DNA of 14,117 bases from Leptospira sp. (GTDB taxonomy: Bacteria > Spirochaetota > Leptospiria > Leptospirales > Leptospiraceae). Location: the NCBI GenBank assembly GCA_027531445.1, contig JAPZRK010000027.1:1-14117 (forward strand). The letters are read 5' to 3'. Position 1 is the first letter of the stretch. The number at the start of each line of letters is the position of its first letter. The notes under the pieces were generated by a model. The model was given only the letters and a program-made list of their open reading frames with translations. It was not told the DNA's origin and searched no databases. A program made the position numbers and the translations under genes. This document shows positions 1 through 5,989 of the stretch, piece after piece.

Positions 1-68
<68 letters not shown>

Positions 69-142
69 ATAAAGGAACAATTTAACCATCCCTTGTTAGA
101 TGAATCAAAAGTGTCACGCTACGTTGTATTTTGTAAATGAAA

Positions 143-178
143 GGTTGGAAACAACCAAAACAAATGCCAGTTAACTGG
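143..178 (+). other. Two small inverted repeats in the 16S trailer
   Basis: GGTTG-GAAA-CAACC at 143-156 is a five-pair stem with a GNRA-type GAAA loop. CCAGTTAACTGG at 167-178 is a perfect 12-base palindrome. Both lie in the transcribed trailer between the mature 16S end and its terminator, so they may be processing-stem elements or RNase sites. The function is inferred from position only; the 5' flank of the 16S gene, which would normally pair with the trailer, is outside the window. Confidence 0.4.
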
Positions 179-193
179 TCAGAGTAAGAAGAG

Positions 194-222
194 AAGCCTC
201 ACCTAAACAGTGGGGCTTTTTT
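194..222 (+). terminator. Intrinsic terminator of the 16S transcript
   Basis: AAGCCTCAC at 194-202 pairs with GTGGGGCTT at 210-218 (one G-T wobble) across the 7-base loop CTAAACA, and the T-run covers 217-222. It lies about 130 bases behind the 16S end on the same strand. This makes the 16S gene a single-gene transcription unit at its 3' side. Confidence 0.85.
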
Positions 223-542
223 GTATACGGACACTGGAATATGATGAGACATAATATCTGCGCCAATGCATCGAGCCCCCGCCCGAGTTAGGGAGGAGGG
301 GAGTGGCTCGTGGGAAGGTGCGAGTTTCCCTATATCACAAAAAATCAAACGCTTCAATCGGAAGTCACATTGACAAATTTTTTCTCTTATTAAGTTCGCA
401 GATATTCCACACAAAAGAGATGTTAAATATTAAATAAAAATTTAGACAACGGCAACGAAGAGAATTTCATTCTTAATTCGCCTCCAAAACGAATTGACGC
501 CTTTTCCTAGAAAGATAGTCTTTTCAGGTGGAGGAGGATTTT
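223..542. other. Non-coding spacer between 16S terminator and protease gene, with GC-rich inverted repeat
   Basis: No convincing gene is seen here; the minus-strand reading frame at 199-414 overlaps the terminator and has no recognisable protein character. A GC-rich inverted repeat stands out: CGAGCC at 272-277 pairs with GGCTCG at 305-310, with further C-rich/G-rich pairing inside. From about 287 to 375 this stretch is recognisably related to 5325-5420, so the spacer is part of the duplicated segment. The bases before 543 carry the strong ribosome-binding site of the protease gene. Confidence 0.5.
532..537 (+). promoter_or_regulatory. Strong ribosome-binding site that fixes the protease start
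   Basis: AGGAGG at 532-537 is five bases ahead of ATG 543. An in-frame GTG at 528 would place this site inside the coding sequence, so ATG 543 is preferred. In the degraded copy at 5286-5720 both this site and the ATG are destroyed. Confidence 0.8.
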
Positions 543-941
543 ATGGGTTTAGTCTATGCAAAATTAACGCTTTCCAATCCAGTTTTACCTCTTCATGCTA
601 AGATCGAATGTTCAGCATTAGTGGATACGGGTGCTTTGCATTTATGCATACCAGAACACTTGGCAATTCAATTAGAATTGAAGACTTTGGAAAATAGAGA
701 AGTTACTCTGGCTGATGGTAAAAAACATTTGGTTCCATACGCGGGTCCAATCAGAATTGAATTTGAAAATCGCAATGCGTTCGTTGGCGCGATGATACTC
801 GGCGATGAAGTACTTCTTGGTGCAATACCTATGGAAGATATGGATGTAATTATTCATCCTGCATCGCGAACACTTCGGGTAAATCCAGAAAGTCCAAATA
901 TTGCAATGGCTAAGATTAAGAAGACACATTTAACCGCATAG
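543..941 (+). CDS. Clan AA (retropepsin-like) aspartic protease
   Basis: The product is 132 residues, the size of a single-domain retropepsin-like protein that would have to dimerise to form an active site. The catalytic signature is ALVDTGAL, with Asp at about residue 28. The hydrophobic-hydrophobic-Gly element that normally supports the active site appears near the C-terminal end as VLLGAIPMEDMDVIIHP. No signal peptide or membrane segment is visible, so the protein is probably cytoplasmic. Its substrate is unknown. The start at ATG 543 is set by AGGAGG at 532-537. It is the first gene behind the 16S terminator, and the small gene at 989-1240 converges on it. A dead second copy lies at 5449-5646. 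The family assignment is confident; the cellular role is not known. Confidence 0.85.
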   Translation: MGLVYAKLTLSNPVLPLHAKIECSALVDTGALHLCIPEHLAIQLELKTLENREVTLADGKKHLVPYAGPIRIEFENRNAFVGAMILGDEVLLGAIPMEDMDVIIHPASRTLRVNPESPNIAMAKIKKTHLTA

Positions 942-988
942 GAATCCGAATGGCGCGAGCAGCGACGATATTTTTTTTGAAGGGATCG

Positions 989-1240
989 TTACCTTAAATT
1001 CAAAATTGATTTTTTGATATCATTGATGCCCTCGTCATCAGAGTTTTCAAATGTAGCTAAAAATCTTTCAATCGTATAGCAGTCTTTCACCACAGGTTCT
1101 TTCATACTCCACTCACCGTAATAGAAAATCAATTGACCTTCAAATAAGTAAACGCCTCCCATACCTAAGGTATTGGGACCATCGATGATCCAATGCTTTT
1201 CATGATGATCGCGTAAAAAACTATAAGTATAAAAATCCAT
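989..1240 (-). CDS. Hypothetical protein, 83 residues
   Basis: I do not recognise this family. The frame encodes 83 residues with a compact alternation of aromatic and glycine residues (WIIDGPNTLGMGGVYLFEG, then LIFYYGEWSMKEP) and a charged C-terminal end (FENSDDEGINDIKKS). No signal peptide, membrane segment or cysteines are seen, which suggests a small cytoplasmic protein. No clear Shine-Dalgarno sequence precedes the ATG. It converges on the aspartic protease gene with about 47 bases between them, which include a T8 run at 970-977. Its start and upstream region are almost perfectly preserved in the second copy at 5641-5720 although the coding part there is deleted, which supports this being a real transcribed gene. 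Confidence 0.55.
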   Translation of the reverse strand: MDFYTYSFLRDHHEKHWIIDGPNTLGMGGVYLFEGQLIFYYGEWSMKEPVVKDCYTIERFLATFENSDDEGINDIKKSILNLR

Positions 1241-1265
1241 TTCTATTTGTATATATTCTCTTTAC

Positions 1266-1295
1266 AACATAGGAAGTAGGTAAGGGTTTTTCCAA
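1266..1295 (-). promoter_or_regulatory. Candidate promoter of the 83-residue gene
   Basis: On the minus strand TTGGAA (1290-1295) and TATGTT (1266-1271) are separated by 18 bases, and the predicted start would lie a short way ahead of ATG 1240. The same sequence is intact at 5686-5715. This is a consensus match only; Leptospira promoters are not strictly conserved. Confidence 0.35.
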
Positions 1296-1300
1296 GATCT

Positions 1301-1682
1301 TGCCTCCGCAATCCAAAATGGTTATTTCGTCTGCGCGACACAATGCCCATTATAAGAATCGAGTCCGGCCGAGTTGCAACGATTTTTAGCATAGTTGAAA
1401 ATGAACTTAGATTAAGTTATTCGTAAGGAGCTGAGTTCTCTTTGTTGTTAAAGATCTTGCGAGGTAGTGAAAGTCAATCTGTTGATTCGATTCTGTGTCG
1501 CCTTGCTATTGTTAGAAACATTAATATTTCCTGCTTCATGACCCAGGGATTCCCATCATATTTAGATTGATGTTTAAAGATTTGTGATCCTATGATCATG
1601 GGTTCCAACAATTTTACAAGATATGATTTGAGGGTTTATCCCTGGATTTTAGATATGAAAAAGTGTTTGATTTACTGGCGGA
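1301..1682. other. Intergenic region ahead of the TetR gene
   Basis: No coding sequence is recognised in this stretch. It holds the upstream region of the 83-residue gene (leftward) and that of the TetR gene (rightward). CCAGGGAT near 1543 recurs inverted as ATCCCTGG near 1638, about 95 bases apart; its significance is unclear. No remnant of the EAL fragment that follows the second copy could be found here. Confidence 0.4.
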
Positions 1683-1701
1683 TAACTTCAGTCTGAAGTT
1701 A
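1683..1701. promoter_or_regulatory. 19-bp palindrome, probable TetR operator
   Basis: TAACTTCAGTCTGAAGTTA is a perfect inverted repeat with nine-base arms around a central T. It ends 11 bases ahead of the TetR start codon, just before the ribosome-binding site AGGAA (1706-1710). Placement and symmetry fit an autoregulatory operator for the TetR protein. That function is inferred. Confidence 0.65.
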
Positions 1702-1712
1702 ATCCAGGAAAT

Positions 1713-2354
1713 ATGATTCTGACAGAGAACAAAAAACAAATTGCACGGGAGAAATCTATCGAACGCATTCGCAATTCTGCAATCCAACTTTTCTCAAAGC
1801 ATGGGTTTTCTGCCACGACAATGGAGATGATCGCCAAACAGGCGAAAGTTTCAAAAGGCTTAGCGTATAATTACTTCAAAAGTAAAAATCAGATTTTTGA
1901 ACTCATTGTGGATCAGCATCTTTCCAGACAGGAGGTGTTATATAGAACAATAGATCCAAATCAATCTGCTCTTGACTATCTACGCGAATTCTTTACAAAA
2001 TCGATTGATTTTTTTGAGAAAGAGAAAAAGACTTTTATCCTAATATCAGTTTGCCTTTTCCAGCCAAATTCGGTGGCACTCTCAAGGAAGTTAACCGAGG
2101 GATTTGAAAAAAGACTGGCACCGTTTAAGGAAGCCGTCTGTGAAAGATTTAAGTTATTGGGAGTAGAAGATCCTGAAACAGAAATGCTTTTTGTCAGAAT
2201 CTTTTTGCATGGTTTCTTCACATTACAATGTGCACATGTGCATGAAAATATACCTAAGGAAAAGTTAATCGAGATATTTCTATTTCGTTACTCTGATAAG
2301 AGATTTGTTAGCGAATGTCGAGAGAACCTCAAGAATAAATTAGCTTTTCATTAA
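1713..2354 (+). CDS. TetR/AcrR-family transcriptional regulator
   Basis: The product is 213 residues, a usual TetR length. The N-terminal DNA-binding domain spans about residues 14-62, with the classical helix-turn-helix TTMEMIAKQAKVSKGLAYNY followed by FKSKNQIFELIV. The remaining C-terminal part would be the ligand-binding and dimerisation domain, where no specific effector can be read. The start ATG 1713 has AGGAA only a few bases ahead, which is close but acceptable. A perfect 19-bp palindrome directly upstream points to self-repression. The gene ends 21 bases from the convergent end of the glycosyltransferase operon, so that operon is a natural candidate target. However, the operator-like sites there have a different sequence from the palindrome here, so this is only a suggestion. 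Confidence 0.9.
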   Translation: MILTENKKQIAREKSIERIRNSAIQLFSKHGFSATTMEMIAKQAKVSKGLAYNYFKSKNQIFELIVDQHLSRQEVLYRTIDPNQSALDYLREFFTKSIDFFEKEKKTFILISVCLFQPNSVALSRKLTEGFEKRLAPFKEAVCERFKLLGVEDPETEMLFVRIFLHGFFTLQCAHVHENIPKEKLIEIFLFRYSDKRFVSECRENLKNKLAFH

Positions 2355-2374
2355 AGAAGCCAGTACTGCTGACT

Positions 2375-3133
2375 TTATGGATGGATATTGCATTTTTCTC
2401 GCTTTGATTCAGTAAGTAATCGATGCTGTTGTTTCAACTGGTACCATTTAATGGAAACTATATCCAAAAGGAAATAAAAGACCACTGCTAAATCTAATTT
2501 GGATTTTCCCCATGTACGAAGGCCGAACGTATAACCAATCTCAGCGATTTTATCTGTTTGCACCACTCCTAAAATTTCGAAAAGGATTTTATAACCTCTC
2601 CGCTTAAATTTGTCGCTTGTTGAAAAATACACAGACCTTCTGATTCCGAAAAAGCCGCTCATCGGATCTGATATTTTAACAGTGAAAAGCCATTCATAAA
2701 TTTTTGAGGCAAATAAGCTGCCTAACTTACGAAATATGGGAAAATTGCCGTAATCACCATCCTTGCTTCTTCTGCTTGCAACAACGATATCATTCTCCTT
2801 TAGCAATTCAATGACATCTGGAATTTTGGAATAATCATGCTGAAAATCTGCATCAACTACTACAAATTGATCACCAGAAGCCTTGTCATAGCCATACGTA
2901 ACTGCAGAACTTAAACCTTTTTCCGTTGTCCTTAGGAAAGGTCTTATCCTTCGGTCAGATAAGGCTAACTCTTGTGCAACTTCAAACGTACCATCAGGAG
3001 AGTTATCATCCACAATAATGATTTCAAAATTTAGATTATGTATTTCCAAAATACTTTTAATTGTTTCAACGCATTTTTTAATATTCCCTGCTTCATTAAA
3101 AGTTGGAAGTATGATGCTAGCTTTATGTTTCAT
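2375..3133 (-). CDS. Polyprenyl-phosphate sugar synthase (GT2, DPM1/ArnC type)
   Basis: The product is a 252-residue family 2 glycosyltransferase without C-terminal membrane helices. The N-terminal ASIILPTFNEAGNI, the nucleotide-binding VDDNSPDGT (41-49), the metal-binding DADFQHD (94-100), SDPMSGFFGIRR (155-166) and the late GLRTWGKSKL block are the conserved elements of dolichyl/polyprenol-phosphate mannose synthases and related ArnC-like enzymes. It should transfer a sugar from a nucleotide donor to undecaprenyl or another polyprenyl phosphate on the inner face of the membrane. The sugar cannot be read from sequence. It is the last gene of an operon with a Cys-rich exported protein (24-base gap) and an ArnT/PMT-like transferase that could use its product. 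The start codon overlaps the operator-like TGACTGGTCA at 3133-3142. Confidence 0.9.
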   Translation of the reverse strand: MKHKASIILPTFNEAGNIKKCVETIKSILEIHNLNFEIIIVDDNSPDGTFEVAQELALSDRRIRPFLRTTEKGLSSAVTYGYDKASGDQFVVVDADFQHDYSKIPDVIELLKENDIVVASRRSKDGDYGNFPIFRKLGSLFASKIYEWLFTVKISDPMSGFFGIRRSVYFSTSDKFKRRGYKILFEILGVVQTDKIAEIGYTFGLRTWGKSKLDLAVVFYFLLDIVSIKWYQLKQQHRLLTESKREKCNIHP

Positions 3134-3143
3134 GACTGGTCAT
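3132..3143. promoter_or_regulatory. Operator-like near-palindrome at the GT2 start
   Basis: ATGAC-TG-GTCAT has five-base arms around TG and overlaps the GT2 start codon. Its core TGACTGGTCA is identical to the core at 5107-5116 ahead of the first gene of the operon. The two-base centre and GTCA arms are of a kind often bound by TetR proteins; the function is inferred. Confidence 0.45.
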
Positions 3144-3157
3144 TCATCTTTTAAAAA

Positions 3158-3472
3158 CTAAAAAAGACCCTTAGTTAAATTTTTAATACAGACTTCTCCG
3201 GATTGACAGGACGTAAGAATTGAATTTGAACACCCTTCAAATAATTGGTATTGCTTTGTGCAAAGAATTTCACAAGCGAATTGAACAATTTTTGGATCTT
3301 GAATTTCTTTCTGTTCCTCGCGGAAACAATTTGAAATCTTTTCACACATATATTTACACTTTGGTGAATCAATACTTGAAGCCTTCTTTCCGAATTTCGG
3401 AAAGTTATCTTTCGTTATATCCCAGATATTCACAGATAATAAGAGTAATATGAGGATTCCGTATTTTTTCAT
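3158..3472 (-). CDS. Small exported eight-cysteine protein
   Basis: The product is 104 residues from the ATG at 3472. That start is chosen because GAGGAG lies a few bases ahead, and because the ATG overlaps the stop of the preceding glycosyltransferase as ATGA, which implies translational coupling. An in-frame start seven codons upstream would put this binding site inside the gene. Residues 1-17 form a signal sequence (MKKYGILILLLLSVNIW) with no lipobox cysteine, so a periplasmic or signal-anchored protein is likely. Eight cysteines follow at 39, 43, 49, 67, 71, 81, 89 and 95, including two CX3C pairs, a pattern expected for a disulfide-stabilised helical protein. It resembles the small Cys-rich families described in Leptospira genomes, but I cannot name the family. 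It sits between two glycosyltransferases and may be their partner or acceptor; that is inference. Confidence 0.8.
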   Translation of the reverse strand: MKKYGILILLLLSVNIWDITKDNFPKFGKKASSIDSPKCKYMCEKISNCFREEQKEIQDPKIVQFACEILCTKQYQLFEGCSNSILTSCQSGEVCIKNLTKGLF

Positions 3473-5076
3473 ATCGGTTCTCCTCTTTTCCAAAATGAAA
3501 TTTCTGTTTTGAATTTCCGTTGATCAAACTTGAAATTAGAAGTAGAAAATAAATTGAAGTTCAATTGCATGTGCTGGTTCCAACGAGACCATGTTTTTAG
3601 TTTCGTAAAATCATTCGGGATTTCAACACCGACAAAATTGATAAGATAATTCGCTTGAGAACATTTTTCTGCAATGGTTAGGGGGAGCGAAAAAATTACC
3701 GTAGAATTTTCTAACTTGTTTTGTACGTCCATTGCGGTCCAAGGGTTTTCGATAACAACACAAATCGAGGAATGTTGTGCTTCTTTCGTTAAATCTCTTA
3801 AATCAGGATCAGAGATAGGTTGTATTAATAAAAAGATGATGCAAGGAACGATGAATATTTGGCTAATGAAAACGGCTCTCCATTGGCTGTTTTTGTTTTG
3901 AAGAAAAAAAAGTGCATTTGATAAATACAATATTAAAATAATCGTAATTGCAAATAAATAGGGTAATCTTAAAACAACTGCGATTAAAGATAACACAAAA
4001 TATATAATCAGATTTGAAATTTGATTGGCTTTTGATAGCAGGAGAGATTTCCACGTGATGTTATGCATGGACGGAAGCAGAAATAAAAAACTAATAAATG
4101 GGGTTAGATAATAAGGGTCTTTTCGATTTGGTAGAAGGTGAACAGATGTTACTAGAATGAAATAGATTAATAAAACCATAACATAATTTTTATGTTTTGT
4201 GGGTTTGTGAATTCGGATAATATTTCCAATCAAATGAATTAAGGGAATGGTGAACGGAATTGTATATAAGATCCAACCGAACCAAATGCGAATAGCTGAT
4301 TGGTTTGCAGAATAAAACTTGCCAATATTTTCTGTAATGAAGAAAAAACGAAGCAAATCCTTGCCAGAAGGTATTGTGAAATATAAAAATAAAATCCAAA
4401 TCGAAGGAATAATGAATGTTATTCCAAAGGAAAAAATGATAAATCTTTCTTTTTGGATTTTTTTCCAGAGAAACGATAGTTTGCCATTTCGAATCTTAAC
4501 TACCTCGACATAAAAGTAGCTAAACAAAAATAGCAATATATAAACATGTAGAATCGGACCCTTTAATAAATAACCAATCCCAGAAATAATACTACCGAGT
4601 ATGAGGTATCGCGGTTGCTTAGTCTTCTTATAAAAATAGAACGTAAAAAAATAGAATAATAAAAAGAAGGCCATCGCAGTTTCCATCATGAGAAGTCCAA
4701 AAAACTTCAGAGAGAAAAAGGTATAACCAAATAGAATTGTTGTGAGTAGAGCCTCTCCTCTGGATTTACCAATATGAAAAACCAATTTGTAAAGAAGAAT
4801 CAAAATTCCGATTCCAAATGAAACGGAAACCAATCGCTCGGAAGCATAACTTATTCCAAAGATTTTGTCGGTAGCCATACCCATCCAAAAAAGGAGCGGT
4901 GGTTTGTAAGGATTGGGCAGACTAGATAAAGTCGGTATAATGTAATTTCCAGATGAAAGACTTTCACGTACGGAACGAATGTGCATGATTTCATCCCCTT
5001 GCGGGAAAGGTGCATCAGGAATACCGATCAGGTTTCCAAAAATGAATAACAACAAAAGTAGTAAGGCGTAAATCAT
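3469..5076 (-). CDS. ArnT/PMT-type integral membrane glycosyltransferase (GT-C fold)
   Basis: The product is about 535 residues with roughly a dozen hydrophobic segments. The first periplasmic loop carries the family hallmark PFPQGDEIMHIRSVRES, with the Asp-Glu pair of lipid-sugar-dependent GT-C enzymes, followed by NPYKPPLLFWMGM, the KPPL-W motif of PMT_2/ArnT proteins. These enzymes move a sugar from a polyprenyl-phosphate carrier onto a periplasmic acceptor, such as lipid A or a protein. The C-terminal soluble tail (from about residue 430) probably faces the periplasm. ATG 5076 is taken as the start. A TTG at 5121 would add 15 residues, but it lies in the operator-like palindrome at 5105-5118, which is better placed as promoter DNA. 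No strong binding site supports either start. It is the first gene of the operon; its stop overlaps the next start as ATGA. Confidence 0.85.
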   Translation of the reverse strand: MIYALLLLLLFIFGNLIGIPDAPFPQGDEIMHIRSVRESLSSGNYIIPTLSSLPNPYKPPLLFWMGMATDKIFGISYASERLVSVSFGIGILILLYKLVFHIGKSRGEALLTTILFGYTFFSLKFFGLLMMETAMAFFLLFYFFTFYFYKKTKQPRYLILGSIISGIGYLLKGPILHVYILLFLFSYFYVEVVKIRNGKLSFLWKKIQKERFIIFSFGITFIIPSIWILFLYFTIPSGKDLLRFFFITENIGKFYSANQSAIRIWFGWILYTIPFTIPLIHLIGNIIRIHKPTKHKNYVMVLLIYFILVTSVHLLPNRKDPYYLTPFISFLFLLPSMHNITWKSLLLSKANQISNLIIYFVLSLIAVVLRLPYLFAITIILILYLSNALFFLQNKNSQWRAVFISQIFIVPCIIFLLIQPISDPDLRDLTKEAQHSSICVVIENPWTAMDVQNKLENSTVIFSLPLTIAEKCSQANYLINFVGVEIPNDFTKLKTWSRWNQHMQLNFNLFSTSNFKFDQRKFKTEISFWKRGEPI

Positions 5077-5104
5077 GCTTGGTTCTAGTTTCCATAAAAA
5101 TAAT

Positions 5105-5118
5105 ACTGACTGGTCAGT
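5105..5118. promoter_or_regulatory. Operator-like near-palindrome ahead of the glycosyltransferase operon
   Basis: ACTGAC-TG-GTCAGT has six-base arms around TG, about 30 bases ahead of ATG 5076. It overlaps TTGACT on the minus strand (5121-5116), a good -35 element, which is a typical place for a repressor. Its core TGACTGGTCA recurs at the GT2 start (3133-3142). Confidence 0.55.
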
Positions 5119-5121
5119 CAA

Positions 5122-5285
5122 TATTATTATCCAAAGTTAGACCAAAAAGAATTTCCGACTGGCGAAAATTTTTAAAGTGAAAAAGTCTAAATAGTGTTGA
5201 GAATGTAGCTTAAATTACCAATTTTTCGAGGAAAAGGGTAATTTAAATATTTTAGTTCTTTGGTCAAATGTAGTGAGTAAACATA
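5122..5285. other. Intergenic upstream region with 10-bp inverted repeat
   Basis: No gene is seen. TTAAATTACC at 5210-5219 pairs perfectly with GGTAATTTAA at 5237-5246 across a 17-base spacer. On either strand no T-run follows closely enough for a standard terminator, so an operator or a structured upstream element for the leftward glycosyltransferase operon is possible. The function is unknown. Confidence 0.5.
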
Positions 5286-5720
5286 TCCTCCAGTTATAAA
5301 GAATCAATTTAACTGTTCTTTGTTAGGTGGAGGTGTGTAGTTCATGGAAAGGTTTACGTATCCCTTATATACCGAAAATACAAACTACTCAACCAATAGT
5401 CGGATTTTTGCAATCGGATTTCCCTCCAAATCTATAGTCTTATTGTAAGTGGGTGAACAGGGGATCATATATTCAAAATTAACGCTTTCCAATCCGGTTT
5501 TACCTCTTCAGGCGAAGATTGAATGTTCTGTATTAGTGGTTACTGATACTTTGCATTTATGCAAACCAGACCACTTGGCAATTCAATTGGATTTAAAAAT
5601 TTTAGAAAACAGAGAAGTCACTCTAGCAGATGGTAAAAAACTATAAGTATAAAAATCCATTTCTATTTGTATATCTTTTCTTTACAACATAGGAAGTAGG
5701 TAAGGGTTTTTCCAAGATCA
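5286..5720 (+). repeat. Duplicated segment, copy 2 (deleted and decayed)
   Basis: This is a degraded second copy of 60-1300. It lacks two internal blocks. The first deletion joins GTTAG near 95 to GTTAG at 287-291 (about 192 bases lost, including the 16S terminator). The second joins the two GTAAAAAAC copies at 718-726 and 1213-1221 (495 bases lost), leaving a single GTAAAAAAC at 5633-5641. The remainder runs from just behind a 16S-like CTCC (5288) to AGATCA (5720), where similarity stops and an EAL fragment begins. Confidence 0.85.
5449..5646 (+). pseudogene. Decayed second copy of the clan AA protease (5' part)
   Basis: This is the N-terminal ~60 codons of the protease at 543-941, about 87% identical at DNA level over the shared part and still in one open frame. 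It is dead by three independent signs. The ATG has become CAG and the AGGAGG site is lost. The catalytic ALVDTGAL is now VLVVTDTL, so the active-site Asp is replaced by Val. The 3' two thirds are removed by the deletion at GTAAAAAAC, after which the frame stops within two codons. A GTG at 5449 remains in frame but has no binding site. Confidence 0.85.
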
Positions 5721-5733
5721 GGACTCCAAATCC

Positions 5734-5987
5734 ATGTTCATAGACGAATCTACTGTGTTAATTGAGGCATTGAGTAGATTGCATAAGGCAGGTGTCAAAT
5801 TTTCAATTGATGATTTTGGCACAATCTACTCAAACCTAGGAGATCCGAAGAAATTTCGAATTGGATTCTTAAAGATCGATCAATCATTTATTAGAAGAAT
5901 GATCGAGAATTTCCATATAAATTAAAGGATTTGAACTGTAATTTTGCTCAGGGATTACTGTCGCGATTGTTCCGAGGTGGTCTATAA
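5734..5987 (+). pseudogene. EAL-domain (c-di-GMP phosphodiesterase) fragment
   Basis: The first reading frame (5734-5925) encodes AGVKFSIDDFGTIYSNL and then GFLKIDQSFIRR. These are recognisable as the DDFGTGYS and LKIDxSFI elements of EAL phosphodiesterases, with the conserved GTG of the first changed to GTI. The frame then stops at TAA 5923. The following bases, in another frame (5928-5987), encode DLNCNFAQGLLSRLF, resembling the C-terminal L-C-x-x-x-QG-x-x-x-S-x element of the same domain. About half of an EAL domain, including the EAL motif itself, is missing upstream, where the duplicated segment ends at 5720. This is a truncated, frameshifted remnant without activity. It converges on the adenylate cyclase gene. 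Confidence 0.75.
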
Positions 5988-5989
5988 TT

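Noticed and set aside
171..183. AACTGGTCAG in the 16S trailer as a third copy of the TGACTGGTCA site
   Set aside because: It matches only part of the core, belongs to a different palindrome (CCAGTTAACTGG) and lies in an rRNA trailer.
199..414. Minus-strand 71-codon frame behind the 16S gene
   Set aside because: It overlaps the 16S terminator and the GC-rich inverted repeat, has no ribosome-binding site and no protein-like composition.
951..988. Terminator between the protease and the 83-residue gene
   Set aside because: There is a T8 run at 970-977, but the preceding bases form only a three-pair stem; not enough to call.
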